Below are positions 55,606 to 64,000 of a stretch of DNA of 64,000 bases, in pieces. The DNA is from Hyparrhenia diplandra (lineage: Eukaryota; Streptophyta; Magnoliopsida; Poales; Poaceae): contig JADLZK010012248.1 of NCBI GenBank assembly GCA_015847255.1, positions 620,001-684,000 of the forward strand, in the 5' to 3' direction. The notes under the pieces are model-generated. The model did no database searches and was not told where the DNA came from. It saw only the letters and a program-made list of their open reading frames with translations. The first letter of the stretch is position 1; every line of letters begins with the position of its first letter. The position numbers and the translations under genes are program-made.

Positions 55606-55610
55606 CAGCA

Positions 55611-56119
55611 CATGAGAATTGGCGGTAACCGAGCGAGAGCAGCAGCGGCAGCTGTGCGTGGGTGTGGTATGTCTAGGATTTTTTTTTCACCTGCATATCG
55701 ATCTGTTGCTCCATGTAAACTCCCATGTAACCATTTGCATTTTGCTGCAAATTATATCATAATCTAGTGAAGCTCCTTTTCACTAAATTAATCATTTACA
55801 TCTTAATCTAAATTCCTTTTTGCATCCAATTCCTGTTCTTGTTGACCGTGTATTAAATCGATTTGCTGATCTTGGAATGAATTCAACATTTATTTCGTTA
55901 TTAACACTACTGGTGCTCCTGTCTCACCATGTGTTTGTTAGGCGCTAAAACAGGATTTATGAACTGGATGGACATATGAGCACTAATAACAGAGAAAATA
56001 GTGTAGCTGAACTGTCTTCCTTAAAATCCCAATACGAGCATGTTACTGATCCCATTAGGAGCATGGCCTCGGTGTGCCTATGGATGCTCTCGAACCTCAG
56101 TCTAAAGTCTCAGCCATGT
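55611..56119. other. Spacer, second copy of 54.38-54.85 kb
   Basis: CCATGTAAACTCCCATGTAACC.TTTGCATTTTGCTGCAAATTATATC and following text align with 54490 onward. No gene. Confidence 0.6.
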
Positions 56120-56509
56120 TAGAAATTAGCCCCTCGTAGTGATGAGCTGTCTACTAATATAGCTACACACATAAAAGTGTTGATGGAATCAACCAAGATG
56201 AACATGCAAGATCACAAACGACATTAGAGGCAGGATATTTGTTAATGATGTTCAGTCGAAGCCTAGTCCCTAGGGCACAATTACGGGTGCTCCTCCACAA
56301 TTTCAGCAATACTGGCCGTTCCAGGGTCTTGGCAACATGCTGCCTCCCTCCCGCAAACTTGTCAATGTGTGTCGTCATGGTTACAAAAGCAGCCCTCCTC
56401 ACATATTTATGAGGAGACTGGGTTACAGAGTCCTACTCCAACTCTGCCATATAAACTTCCGTACTTGGAGATTAATAGACAGCTCGTCGTTGTGAGGGGC
56501 TAATTTCTA
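56120..56509. mobile_element. MITE with 39-bp inverted repeats
   Basis: TAGAAATTAGCCCCTCGTAG...GAGCTGTCTACTAAT (56120-56158) is complementary, with about five mismatches, to ATTAATAGACAGCTCGTCG...GAGGGGCTAATTTCTA (56471-56509). 390 bp, no coding capacity. The target duplication is not clear, so the superfamily is unassigned. The frame at 56163-56402 (minus) lies within it. Confidence 0.75.
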
Positions 56510-56793
56510 TCAATTTTATCAAACCTATTGTTGAATTTAATCTTGAGGCTATATAGAAGATCACTCCGAGATTTGAGAATTATGCATCTACAAGGCGTCG
56601 TGCAGTGTATGGTGATGCGAAGCGGATACGGCGTGAGGTGGTGCATGGTCGTGGCTAGCACGTGTGAGTTGCACACAGATGGCTGCAATATGTTGATGGA
56701 AGCATCAGCAGTGGCTAGGGATTCCTACATAAGGTCTCAAAAGCCGGGCTGGAAATTCCGTTACACACTCTAGCAACAAACCACACAAAGATT

Positions 56794-56890
56794 ACAAGAC
56801 CGACGGATCATGCATCCATGGATTACTCAAGTGCCTGAATTTTGAAAATAATTGTAGTACAAGACCGACGGATCATGCATCCATGGATTA
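56794..56890. repeat. 32-bp direct repeat in promoter of unit 18
   Basis: ACAAGACCGACGGATCATGC...TGGATTA occurs at 56794-56825 and 56859-56890 with no change, 65 bp apart. It lies just upstream of the GGAAAATAAGTGCAG promoter word. Confidence 0.93.
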
Positions 56891-56944
56891 ATATAGGGGG
56901 GAAAATAAGTGCAGACATATAATGCACCACCCTACCAACCCTTC

Positions 56945-57420
56945 ATTGTTCATGGCATGCATGACACATTATTGTAATGTTTGCTTCATGGACCTCTACC
57001 TTTCTGTGTGAGATGCACAAAAAGCCAAGCCAGGGGGGGGCGAGAGAGAGAGAGAGTAAATGCTTGGAAGATGGCATCACAACATAGTGCGTTGAGAATT
57101 GGAGGTGTCTGGAACAACATCGCCTGTGGTGTGGAAATTATTGGTACTGCCGGGAGAGAACATTGCAGCCATCAACCTTACAATGCTACACGTCCTTGTT
57201 ATGAAGTGTTTTAATTCTGGTTGTGCTGCAGTTGCATGATCACATCAAGAATAAATAGCCTTGATCACTGATGCTCAACAGTTCTGGTTGTCCAGCAGCC
57301 AACCAAGTTGAGCTGATGCTGAAGAGAAATGGGTGTCAAGGCACTCAAGAAGATGAGGTTCCATCGTTCGAAATATGGGATGACGTGGGAGAAACTAAGC
57401 ATGGTACTTTTCATTCTCTC
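56945..57420 (+). ncRNA. Candidate 21-PHAS precursor, unit 18
   Basis: GGAAAATAAGTGCAGACATATAATGCACCACCC (about 56900) is a degenerate version of the shared promoter. A short GA tract (57042-57056) precedes the site at 57093-57114, which has 5' part TGAGAATT, core GGAGGTGTC (two changes) and 3' part TGGAA (16 of 22 matches). ACAACATCGCCTGTGGTGT follows. The body (GTTGCATGATCACATCAAGAATAA, GGGTGTCAAGGCACTCAAGAAGATGAGG) matches 38.13-38.23 kb. Confidence 0.62.
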
Positions 57421-58454
57421 CTGCTGCACTGATGAGAACCCATCGCAAGCCGCTGGCAGCAGTGTGGCTACGTATAGCAAGAAAAAATGAGTATAAAGAA
57501 CTTTTGCTTATGTCTTTCAATAGAGAGCACTTGATGTAATGTCTTTGCAAACAATAAGGAATGACTAAGCAAACTAAGGAGTTCGATCCGGGCCTGGTGA
57601 CGGCAAGGCTAGATCCACATCGGGCGATCCCCTCGCTGGTGTCAGTAATGATACGCATGCTACTGGTGCTTTTTTTGTCCATTTCAAGAGTTGGGAGAGT
57701 CGTATGCTGGTCTCTGGCAATCTAGTTTCATAGAGTGTCAGTTGTTACAGCTCTAGAAATGCATGGTTAACAGAGTCTTACAATATCGTAACCACCTTTC
57801 CGTAATCTCCAATATATTTCTTAGCTACTCTGATCCTAGGTGTTACTATATAGAAGTAACCCTAAACTAACTACAGTGCACATAAACCAGAGGCCAATAG
57901 TAATTTCGAAATTCAAATAGCTGCTTGTACTAGCATGGTGTCGATCAGAAGCGTGCTAATTTTTTTTTTCAGGGATAGAAAGTTAGCTGCTGGAGGTAGC
58001 TTGGAGTCGATTGAAGCACGCAGATTCAGAATAGTAGGGGTATAGGAAGTCTCTGGAAACTCCTCCATAGTACATCTTGCAAAAATCAGTCGTTGAATCA
58101 TCCTTCTCCATTACATGAACTTGTATCCTCTACCGTCAAGCTGCATGAACTCGGCTCATCTAGCTGACAGTGTTAAAAAGTGGCTCCCGTTTGAATGAAA
58201 ATACTGGAAGGATTGGAGATACTTTGGAGTGAAACCCCCAAGTTAGGCGCCAGTACAATATGTATGTCAACTGAAAGGCCACGTCGCTGTGTATGTTCCA
58301 ACCCACATATTATGCTTGGAGATTATTTATTCTTCGAGATTTGGAAAATGATTTGTTAACAATAGTTGTGGTTAATGTGAAGATACTAGTGTTCGACAAG
58401 TGGCTAGTCATGATAAGAATCGAAGTATTATTCCTGCTTATATATCAAACCTCA
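57421..58454. other. Spacer with weak PHAS-like site
   Basis: No gene. The site-like text at 58037-58058 (5' part GGGGTATA, core GGAAGTCTC, 3' part TGGAA; 14 of 22 matches) belongs to the subfamily of 37.2 and 46.04 kb. AGACTAAGCAAAC.AAGGAG.TCGA...GGC.AGGCTAGATCCACATC.GG is shared with 38.42 kb. Confidence 0.45.
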
Positions 58455-58696
58455 CACTACTAGAAACCAGAATTTCACTGAAGGCTTCGAATTTTTTGAC
58501 GGTTATTGCTTATATCGACATGATATATAATCACAATTATCTTGATAGTTTTGGAAAACACATAAAAAAAATAAATAACTCTCCTCCGAAAAACACACAA
58601 AAAAATTCTGCATTAACTTTTTTGGTGAGTATAACTGACAAGATAATTTTCTTGGTGTTAATCACACTCATAGAAGAATTCTAGTTTCTAGTAGTG
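58455..58696. mobile_element. CACTA-type MITE
   Basis: CACTACTAGAAACCAGAATT (58455) is the near-perfect complement of AATTCTAGTTTCTAGTAGTG (58677-58696). 242 bp, A+T-rich, with no gene. It sits in the upstream block of unit 20; the paralogue at 35.85 kb (GTGTGCACCTCATCTAGATGC) lacks it. Confidence 0.88.
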
Positions 58697-59014
58697 TGCA
58701 CCTCATCTAGATGCTGACATGAAAAGATGTATGGTGTTGTCTAGGAAATCAAATTTCTCTTGACAATAAATTAACTTGGTTGCTTCCAAAATATAATCTT
58801 GCATACTTTTTTTGTTCTAATGTACAGTCCTGATTGTGTCAATAGAGGCTACATTACTATATTAACTCTGACCGGCCGTTATCCTTTTTTCTGCCAGAAA
58901 TTAAATAATGTGTGTGAGCCCTGCTTCTTATATGTTGCATGTATCTGTTGTTTGTACTAGTTTTGTGCCTACATTTTTATCCTATAAATACTCCTTCAAT
59001 AATAGCTATACTGG

Positions 59015-59345
59015 TTCATTAGGCATGGCTAGCTAACTGAACCAACTAGATGTAACACAAAAACTAGAAGACAGTGCTGATGACTTAGGAATATGAGGCA
59101 TCATGGAAAACATCTCATGCTGTCTGCAAATACGTACCACCAATTAGTAGCATCCGAGATCGAAAAGGCAACACCGTTCAAAATTTCCAGGTTGGGCAAT
59201 CAGCCGGGATGGAAGAGCTCGTACTCCTTCCACATGCTTGATCGAGAGCCTTGTCGACTTTCAATATCAAACTGGCACAGTTTTCTGCTATAGATCCCCT
59301 CTGGTCCTCTTTTGCTGCTACATGAAAGAAGCGTGAGTATTGAGC
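59015..59345 (+). ncRNA. Candidate 21-PHAS precursor, unit 20
   Basis: TATAAATA (58983-58990) in CCTATAAATACTCCTTCAATA lies 103 bp before the site at 59086-59107, which has 5' part TAGGAATA, core TGAGGCATC and 3' part ATGGA (18 of 22 matches). It is the close paralogue of unit 11: the GTTTGTACTAGTTTTGTGCCTAC upstream text and the TGCTGATGACTTAGG leader match 36.06-36.16 kb. Confidence 0.72.
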
Positions 59346-59694
59346 TCTTTCAGAAAATGATCAGTACATATCACCCGAAGCTTTGTCATTCAGGGAATGG
59401 AGTTTTTGGTCCTTTGTGTATACATCTGCGCGGCTCCACTTGGACCTTACATCTGCGATGGAATGCATAGTATTAATCGAGTCAGGTGTTAGACAGCAGA
59501 GTAACGATGGCAATGGTCGATGATGCCCGTGAATTATTTGTTTGTCACGATCCAGAGAAAGAGAGAGCATCCTGAACTTTTTTAGGAGATCACGGGCCTA
59601 CATAGACTGCGAGGAAGGCGCTGCGTATGTTCTTCTCGTCTCGGCGTGCTGACGACGATGAAGACGGCGGAGGGATCAGCACCGTTCTTGCAGA
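59346..59694. other. Spacer before CACTA element
   Basis: No gene recognised. AGACTGCGAGGAAGGCGCTGCGTATG and the following GC-richer text (59600-59694) adjoin the CACTA end and could be part of another element. Confidence 0.35.
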
Positions 59695-59739
59695 CACTAG
59701 TACCGATTTGATTTTCGAGCAGGGGGCGGATCTTTTTCG

Positions 59740-59965
59740 TGGCGGGCGCAATTTGAACCCGCCACGAAATGATCTGGCCCCGCCGGCTTTCGAGCCGCTC
59801 TTTTACGTGGCGGGCGGCGTTGCGAGCGCGCCCGCCCGCAAAAGATCATCTTTACGTGGCGGGCGCCTGCGCGCCGCCACGTAAAGATCTTAACCGTGGC
59901 GGGCGCTAAGGCGCCCCGCCACGCGGCCTGTTTCTTTGCGTGGCGGGCATGTTAGGGCGCCTGCC
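59740..59965. repeat. Subterminal GTGGCGGGCG repeats of CACTA element
   Basis: Clustered copies in both orientations (e.g. 59741, 59760, 59807, 59856, 59897, 59940), several forming hairpins with CCGCCACG. These are the presumed transposase-binding sites. Confidence 0.85.
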
Positions 59966-60199
59966 ATGCAAAAAGGCCGCAGCCTATAAATACTTGGACG
60001 GCCGCCTCTTCATCTTCTCCACGAACTTCCTCTTCCAACTCTTGTGGGGGAGGTTTTGATCCAAAAACCGACAAAAACTTTGATTTGGGTGTTTTGGCTT
60101 TGATTTGGTGGAGGAGAAGACACTAATTGGTCAGTTAATGCCTCTTTTGATCTTTCTTTCCCTCTTTTTCATCCCCTCTCTAAATCTAGAGACACACGA

Positions 60200-60410
60200 G
60201 AGAGAGAAAACTGCCTTTTCTCTAGATCTAGATCTATGGTGGGACTTTTTTTTTTTGGTTTGGAGGAGATAGAAAACTGCCTTTCTCTAGATCTAGATCT
60301 CTGGTGCAACTTCATCTTTTTTTTTTGGTTTTGGGAGAGAGAAAACTGTCTTTCTCTAGATCTAGATCTTATGGTGGGACTTCTTCTCCTTTTTTTTTTT
60401 TGGTTTGAGC
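60200..60410. repeat. Three-copy ~65-75 bp tandem repeat in transposase leader
   Basis: AGAAAACTG.CTTT.CTCTAGATCTAGATCT, then TGGTG.GACTT and a T run with GGTTT, occurs at about 60207, 60268 and 60338. The frame at 60236-60499 is produced by this repeat and is not a gene. Confidence 0.88.
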
Positions 60411-60462
60411 ACTATGTAACGGCACTAATTAAGCTTTTTGGAAGAGCAGGGGATCGATCGGG

Positions 60463-60669
60463 ATGGAGAGGCACCGAGCCCTTTGGATGTATGAGATGAA
60501 GAGGGTTGATGGCGAATACTTTGATGAGGTGAAGAAATTTGTTTCGGCGAGCGGCGACAGCGAGATAATTCAGCGAGCGATCATCTGTCCGTGCGCAAAA
60601 TGCAAGAATCTGAAAGCGTTCTCCGACATCGCCGTGCGATCTCACCTAATCATGAATGGCCGTCGGTGA
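60463..60669 (+). pseudogene. Transposase-associated domain of CACTA ORF
   Basis: Start ATGGAGAGGCACCGAGCC. The translation begins RALWMYEMKRVDGEYFDEVKKF and contains ICPCAKCKNL and VRSHLIMNGR, the N-terminal Transpos_assoc domain of CACTA proteins with its Cys pair. A frameshift just after NGR (about 60662) puts the rest (GEEVPPFDPP) into another frame. It would be the first part of the transposase at 60906. Confidence 0.8.
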
Positions 60670-60905
60670 CTATTTGGTGCGGACTTTTCGCGGCGAAGAA
60701 GTTCCACCCTTCGATCCACCGGTCGATCCAGTACGAGGCAGTCCCCGGCCGATGCAAAGTACCGGAAAGTCCACCGGCCCGGTCCAATTCCATCAGATTT
60801 GTTCGAAACCACGGCCGACGTCGGCGATGGCGGCGATGACGGTGGTGGTGGTGGAGGGCCGGCAAGCGGGGAGAATCCTATGGCAGCCACGAGGATGTCC
60901 GGGTT

Positions 60906-62561
60906 TTGAAGATTTGGTCAACCGACTTCGGTGAGGGCGACATTCTGTTTGGGTGTCCGAGATGGCTGGAAAACTTCAAACAGATGAAGCAGGCAGCAGT
61001 TGATCCTTTTTACAAAGACAGTCCGGAGGGTTGCACGGCGCTGAGTTTTACCCTGAACTTGCTGATGTTGAAGTCTCGCCATGGCTGGTCTGACACTAGC
61101 TTCAATGAGCTCGTAAGTTACCTGGCCTCCACGTATCCATCGCCTAACAAGGTTCCTGCTAGCACGTATCGCGCTAAGAAGTTGATCCGCCCAGTGGCGA
61201 TGAAAGTGAAGAAGTTCGATGCCTGCCCCAACCACTGTATCCTATATCGGGGCGATCAGTACGAGAATTTGACCAGTTGTCCGCACTGTGGCGCTAGTCG
61301 ATACAAGCGGAATGCCGGATGTCGCGTGGACGATGACGTCGATGAGGAAACAGGACGGGCGAGAAAGAAGAAGAAGGGGGCGAAGAAAACCAGTGCGGCC
61401 GCGAAGAAGATCATGTCAACGCAGGACGAGGAAGAGGAAGGTTACACGCAGAGGAAACGTCCAGCGCTGTCAATGTGGTACCTTCCGGTCACTGATCGCC
61501 TGCGGGCTCTCTATGGGAACCCTGAGGATGCTAAGCACATGACGTGGCATGCATCTAGCGATCGTGTGAAGGATGACGGGAATCTACGGCACCCTTCGGA
61601 TGCTAAGCAGTGGCAAGACTTCGACGCCGCCTACCCTGACTTTGCAGAGGAGCCCAGGAACGTTCGGTTCGCATTGAGTACCGACGGAATGAACCCATTC
61701 GGTGACCTGAGCAGCACGCACAGCACGTGGCCGGTCGTCCTCACCATGTACAATCTACCTCCACATCTTTGTCAAAAGCGCAGGTATGTTTTGCTCACCA
61801 TGCTCATTTCTGGACCGAAGCAGCCCGGCAACGATATAGATGTGTTCCTGGAGCCGTTCATGGAGGAGATGGAGGTACTGTTTGATGATGGGGTCAGCAT
61901 GTTTGATGCGTACCGCAAGGAGAAGTTCACTCTTCGTGCCATCATCTTTGTCACCATCACTGATTACCCCGGCCTGTTTTCATTATCGGGGCAGATTAAA
62001 GGGAAGACCGCCTGTGTAGCTTGCATCGAAGAAACCTGCTCCACTTACCTGAAGGGATCCACCAAAACCGTGTACATGGAACACAGACGCTTCCTCTGCA
62101 GCAAGCATAGGTACAGAGATGCAAAAATGAATGTGTACTTTGACAACAAGGGCGAGTCGAAACCTCAGCCGGCACCGACTAGTTATGGTCCGAAGGTGTT
62201 TGACATGGTGAAGGACTTGGAGTGCGAGTTTGGAAAGAAGAAGAAGAAGAAAGACGATGATAAGGAAGACGGCACCTCCAAGACAAAGAAGCGAAAGAGG
62301 GATAAACTGGAGGAAGAAGCGCCTCCAGCCGTTCCTTTCAAGAAGAAGTCAATCTTCTTCAAGTATCTAAAGTACTGGAAGATACTGCATACACCCCACG
62401 CGATCGATCAGATGCACCTTGAGAAAAATGTCTTGAAAAGCACGATCGGTCTCCCCGATGGATATCAAGACCAAGATGAAGGATGGTGTGAAGTCACGTC
62501 GAGGATCTTGTTGACATGGGCATCCGGCCAGGAAATTCACGCTACGGCTTCCGAGCGGTAA
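60906..62561 (+). pseudogene. TNP2-type CACTA transposase, core
   Basis: 551 codons, the longest open frame in the window. RWLENFKQMKQAAVDPFYKD and ARHGWSDTSF-like KSRHGWSDTSFNELV lead into FDACPNHCILYRGDQYENL and CPHCGASRYKRN (zinc-binding type). The catalytic Transposase_21 region follows: RFALSTDGMNPFGDLSSTHS, WPVVLTMYNLPPHLC, GPKQPGNDIDVFLEP, then VTITDYPGLFSLSGQ and CVAC. Two Lys/Glu-rich insertions (near residues 150-180 and 440-465) look like nuclear-localisation signals. The true start is the ATG at 60463; frameshifts at about 60662-60906 and after 62520 isolate this part. Confidence 0.88.
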
Positions 62562-63706
62562 AAGTCGAACTCCAGTGCGACCTACAACCTAACGAGAGGC
62601 GACGAAGTTGGCTATGTGTCGGTTGATGCGGGGTATCAAGGTACCGACGGGTTTCTCTTCCAACATCAAGTCTGGTATCCATGAAAGACCTCACAATGAC
62701 GAACTTCAACGCGCACGATGCTCACATCATGCTGACGGTGTTCCTTCCAATTGTGATCAAAGCTGTTCGGTCCAAAATACGTGAAGATGGTGGTCACAAG
62801 GATTTCATACTTCTTTAACCAAATCAACAGAAGGTAATTGCCAAAGCGGATCCGCCCGGCCGAAAGAGTTCATCACGAAACAATGTGCGGATAGAGATGT
62901 GTTTCCCACCATCGTTCTTCGACATTATGCCACACCTGATGATGCACATGGTTGATCAGATAGAACAGCTGGGACCCGTGTACCTACAGGCGATGTGGAC
63001 CACTGAGCGACTAATGTCTACCCTCAATCGATTCAATCATAACCGCGCTTACCCAGAGGGCTCTATGATCGAGGCATACACAAGCCAGGAGGCCGTGAAC
63101 TGGTGTGTGAAGTACATAAAAGATGGGAGGGCTATTGGGCTTCCAGTGCATCAACATGAAGGAAGAACCTCGGGGATGGGGTGCGCGGGCCGAAAAGCAC
63201 GCACCGACATACATAGGGACAAAGTGCTAGACGCTCACTACAGCATCCTTCATCAATTGGTGATCATGGACAAATACGTGAAAAAGCACCTCAAAGAGCT
63301 CCGCCGTGCAAGTAGCAAGCGCAAGAACTGTCCGAAGGATTGGGCAGAGAAGGAACACAAGAGCACTTTCCTCCAGTGGCTCCAAAAGCAGAACATTCCC
63401 CCAGGAGATGATGCAGAGACTGTGAAGAAGCTTGTGTCAGGGCCGTCCATGCAGGTCACCACGTGGCAAGGGTATGATGTCAACGGGTACAGGTTCCACA
63501 CAAAAGAAAAGGACAAGAAGAGTGCATCACAGAACAGCGGTGTTCGATATGAGGGCGGGAACAGGCGTGACGGGGAGAAGATGACATGCTTTGCACAAGT
63601 CGAAGAAATATGGGAACTTGACTACGGCGGTAACCTACACGAATCGTTTTCCGTTGCCCGGTGGGTCAAGCCTTCGGCAGTTCTAGTGGGACGATTTTTG
63701 GGCTAA
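62562..63706 (+). pseudogene. CACTA transposase C-terminal part (DUF4218 region)
   Basis: Directly after the core, shifted frames give VPTGFSSNIKSLVSMKDLTM and FNAHDAHIMLTVFLPI, usual TNP2 text. The frame from 62885 then shows CFPPSFFDIMPHLMMHMVDQ, QAMWTTERLMSTLNRFNHNR and PEGSMIEAYTSQEAVNWC (DUF4218), followed by GYDVNGYRFHTKEKD (start of DUF4216). It stops at 63706. Confidence 0.85.
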
Positions 63707-63904
63707 CCACCGTGAACCTTGAGTGTGCGGTACAAAGATGATCAGTGGGTGCTTGCATCGGATGTCGCACAAGTAGCCTACTATATGAACGCGGAGAACA
63801 TAAATAGACATATTGTCGTGGCGGAAAGCAGCGGATCGTGGGAGGCGATGGGGTCGAGTCCCAGGAAACATACAACAACTATGATGAGTTCAAGCTCTTT
63901 ATAG
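63707..63904 (+). pseudogene. DUF4216 tail of CACTA transposase
   Basis: After another frameshift, DDQWVLASDVAQVAYYMNAE and NINRHIVVAE match the C-terminal DUF4216 portion (WVLASQVAQVFY-type). The remaining 96 bases run into the window edge. Confidence 0.7.
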
Positions 63905-64000
63905 ATTTTCCAAAAAAATGAAGGCACTGGAGGACGAGAATCAATCCCGACAAGACTAAAATGATGCCATGGACCGCCCCGATGGCGAGAAGAAGACCAC

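Larger units (their letters stand above)
59695..64000 (+). mobile_element. CACTA (En/Spm-like) transposon, 5' part
   Basis: The terminus CACTAGTACCG at 59695 is followed by subterminal direct and inverted copies of GTGGCGGGCG (about ten between 59740 and 59960), then TATAAATA (59985-59992) and a TNP2-type transposase read to the right. The element runs past the window edge, so its right end and any second gene are unseen. The transposase is broken by several frameshifts, so this copy is probably inactive on its own. Confidence 0.85.

Noticed and set aside
867..59107. Sites as miR2118 hairpin precursors
   Set aside because: The sites are in target orientation, and I saw no complementary arm within a few hundred bases, apart from the isolated sense-like word at 19936.
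60236..60499. ORF with repeated ENCLSLDLDL
   Set aside because: Produced by the three-copy tandem repeat in the CACTA leader.
1..64000. tRNA or rRNA genes
   Set aside because: No cloverleaf-type gene with A/B boxes and no rRNA core sequence was recognised by eye; the tRNA-Met-like words are retroelement primer-binding sites.

Overview
The window is nuclear DNA from a flowering plant, almost certainly a grass. Evidence: nested Ty3/gypsy elements, grass-type CACTA subterminal repeats, Helitron termini, Stowaway-like MITEs, truncated LINEs, and no intact conventional protein-coding gene. The species cannot be named from the sequence.

The main theme is a dispersed array of related non-coding units, all on the + strand. 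Each has a TATA box followed, usually 70-260 bp later, by a sequence close to the complement of grass miR2118 (core GGAGGCATC, often preceded by TAGGATTA and followed by AGGAA or TGGAG). I count 18 good sites in 17 units plus three weak ones. They fall into about five subfamilies, and their promoter blocks, 5' leaders and 3' bodies can be aligned with each other. Reading frames are not preserved. This is the layout expected of a cluster of 21-nt reproductive phasiRNA (21-PHAS) precursor genes, in which miR2118 cleavage starts RDR6/DCL4 phasing in anthers. The assignment rests on motif and architecture; no small-RNA data were available.

The rest is mostly transposon sequence inserted between or into these units. 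0.4-0.85 kb: small insertion with a 9-bp direct repeat. 2.08-2.31, 20.43-20.49 and 33.72-33.91 kb: 5'-truncated LINE tails with target-site duplications. 8.1-11.4 kb (minus): degenerate FAR1/FRS-type (MULE-derived) gene. 13.56-17.72 kb: LINE split by a CACTA-like element. 21.22-33.63 kb: a chromovirus-type Ty3/gypsy element with 392/391-bp LTRs and a 5-bp TSD, split by a second LTR element (25.91-32.42 kb, gag-protease only). 38.78-42.23 kb: polyA-tailed retroinsertion carrying a plasma-membrane H+-ATPase gene fragment, itself hit by a 1.8-kb solo LTR. 45.09-45.54 kb: CACTA-derived fragments. 46.43-50.39 kb: Helitron. 55.00-55.61 kb: TRIM. 56.12-56.51 and 58.46-58.70 kb: MITEs. 59.70 kb to the right edge: a decayed CACTA element with a TNP2-type transposase.

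Because the PHAS units are paralogous, many insertions can be checked against an empty site elsewhere in the window, which makes their boundaries unusually firm. The block at about 50.5-52.2 kb is a duplicate of the sequence that flanks the big gypsy insertion (21.15-21.22 joined to 33.63-35.1 kb), so the array has grown by segmental duplication.
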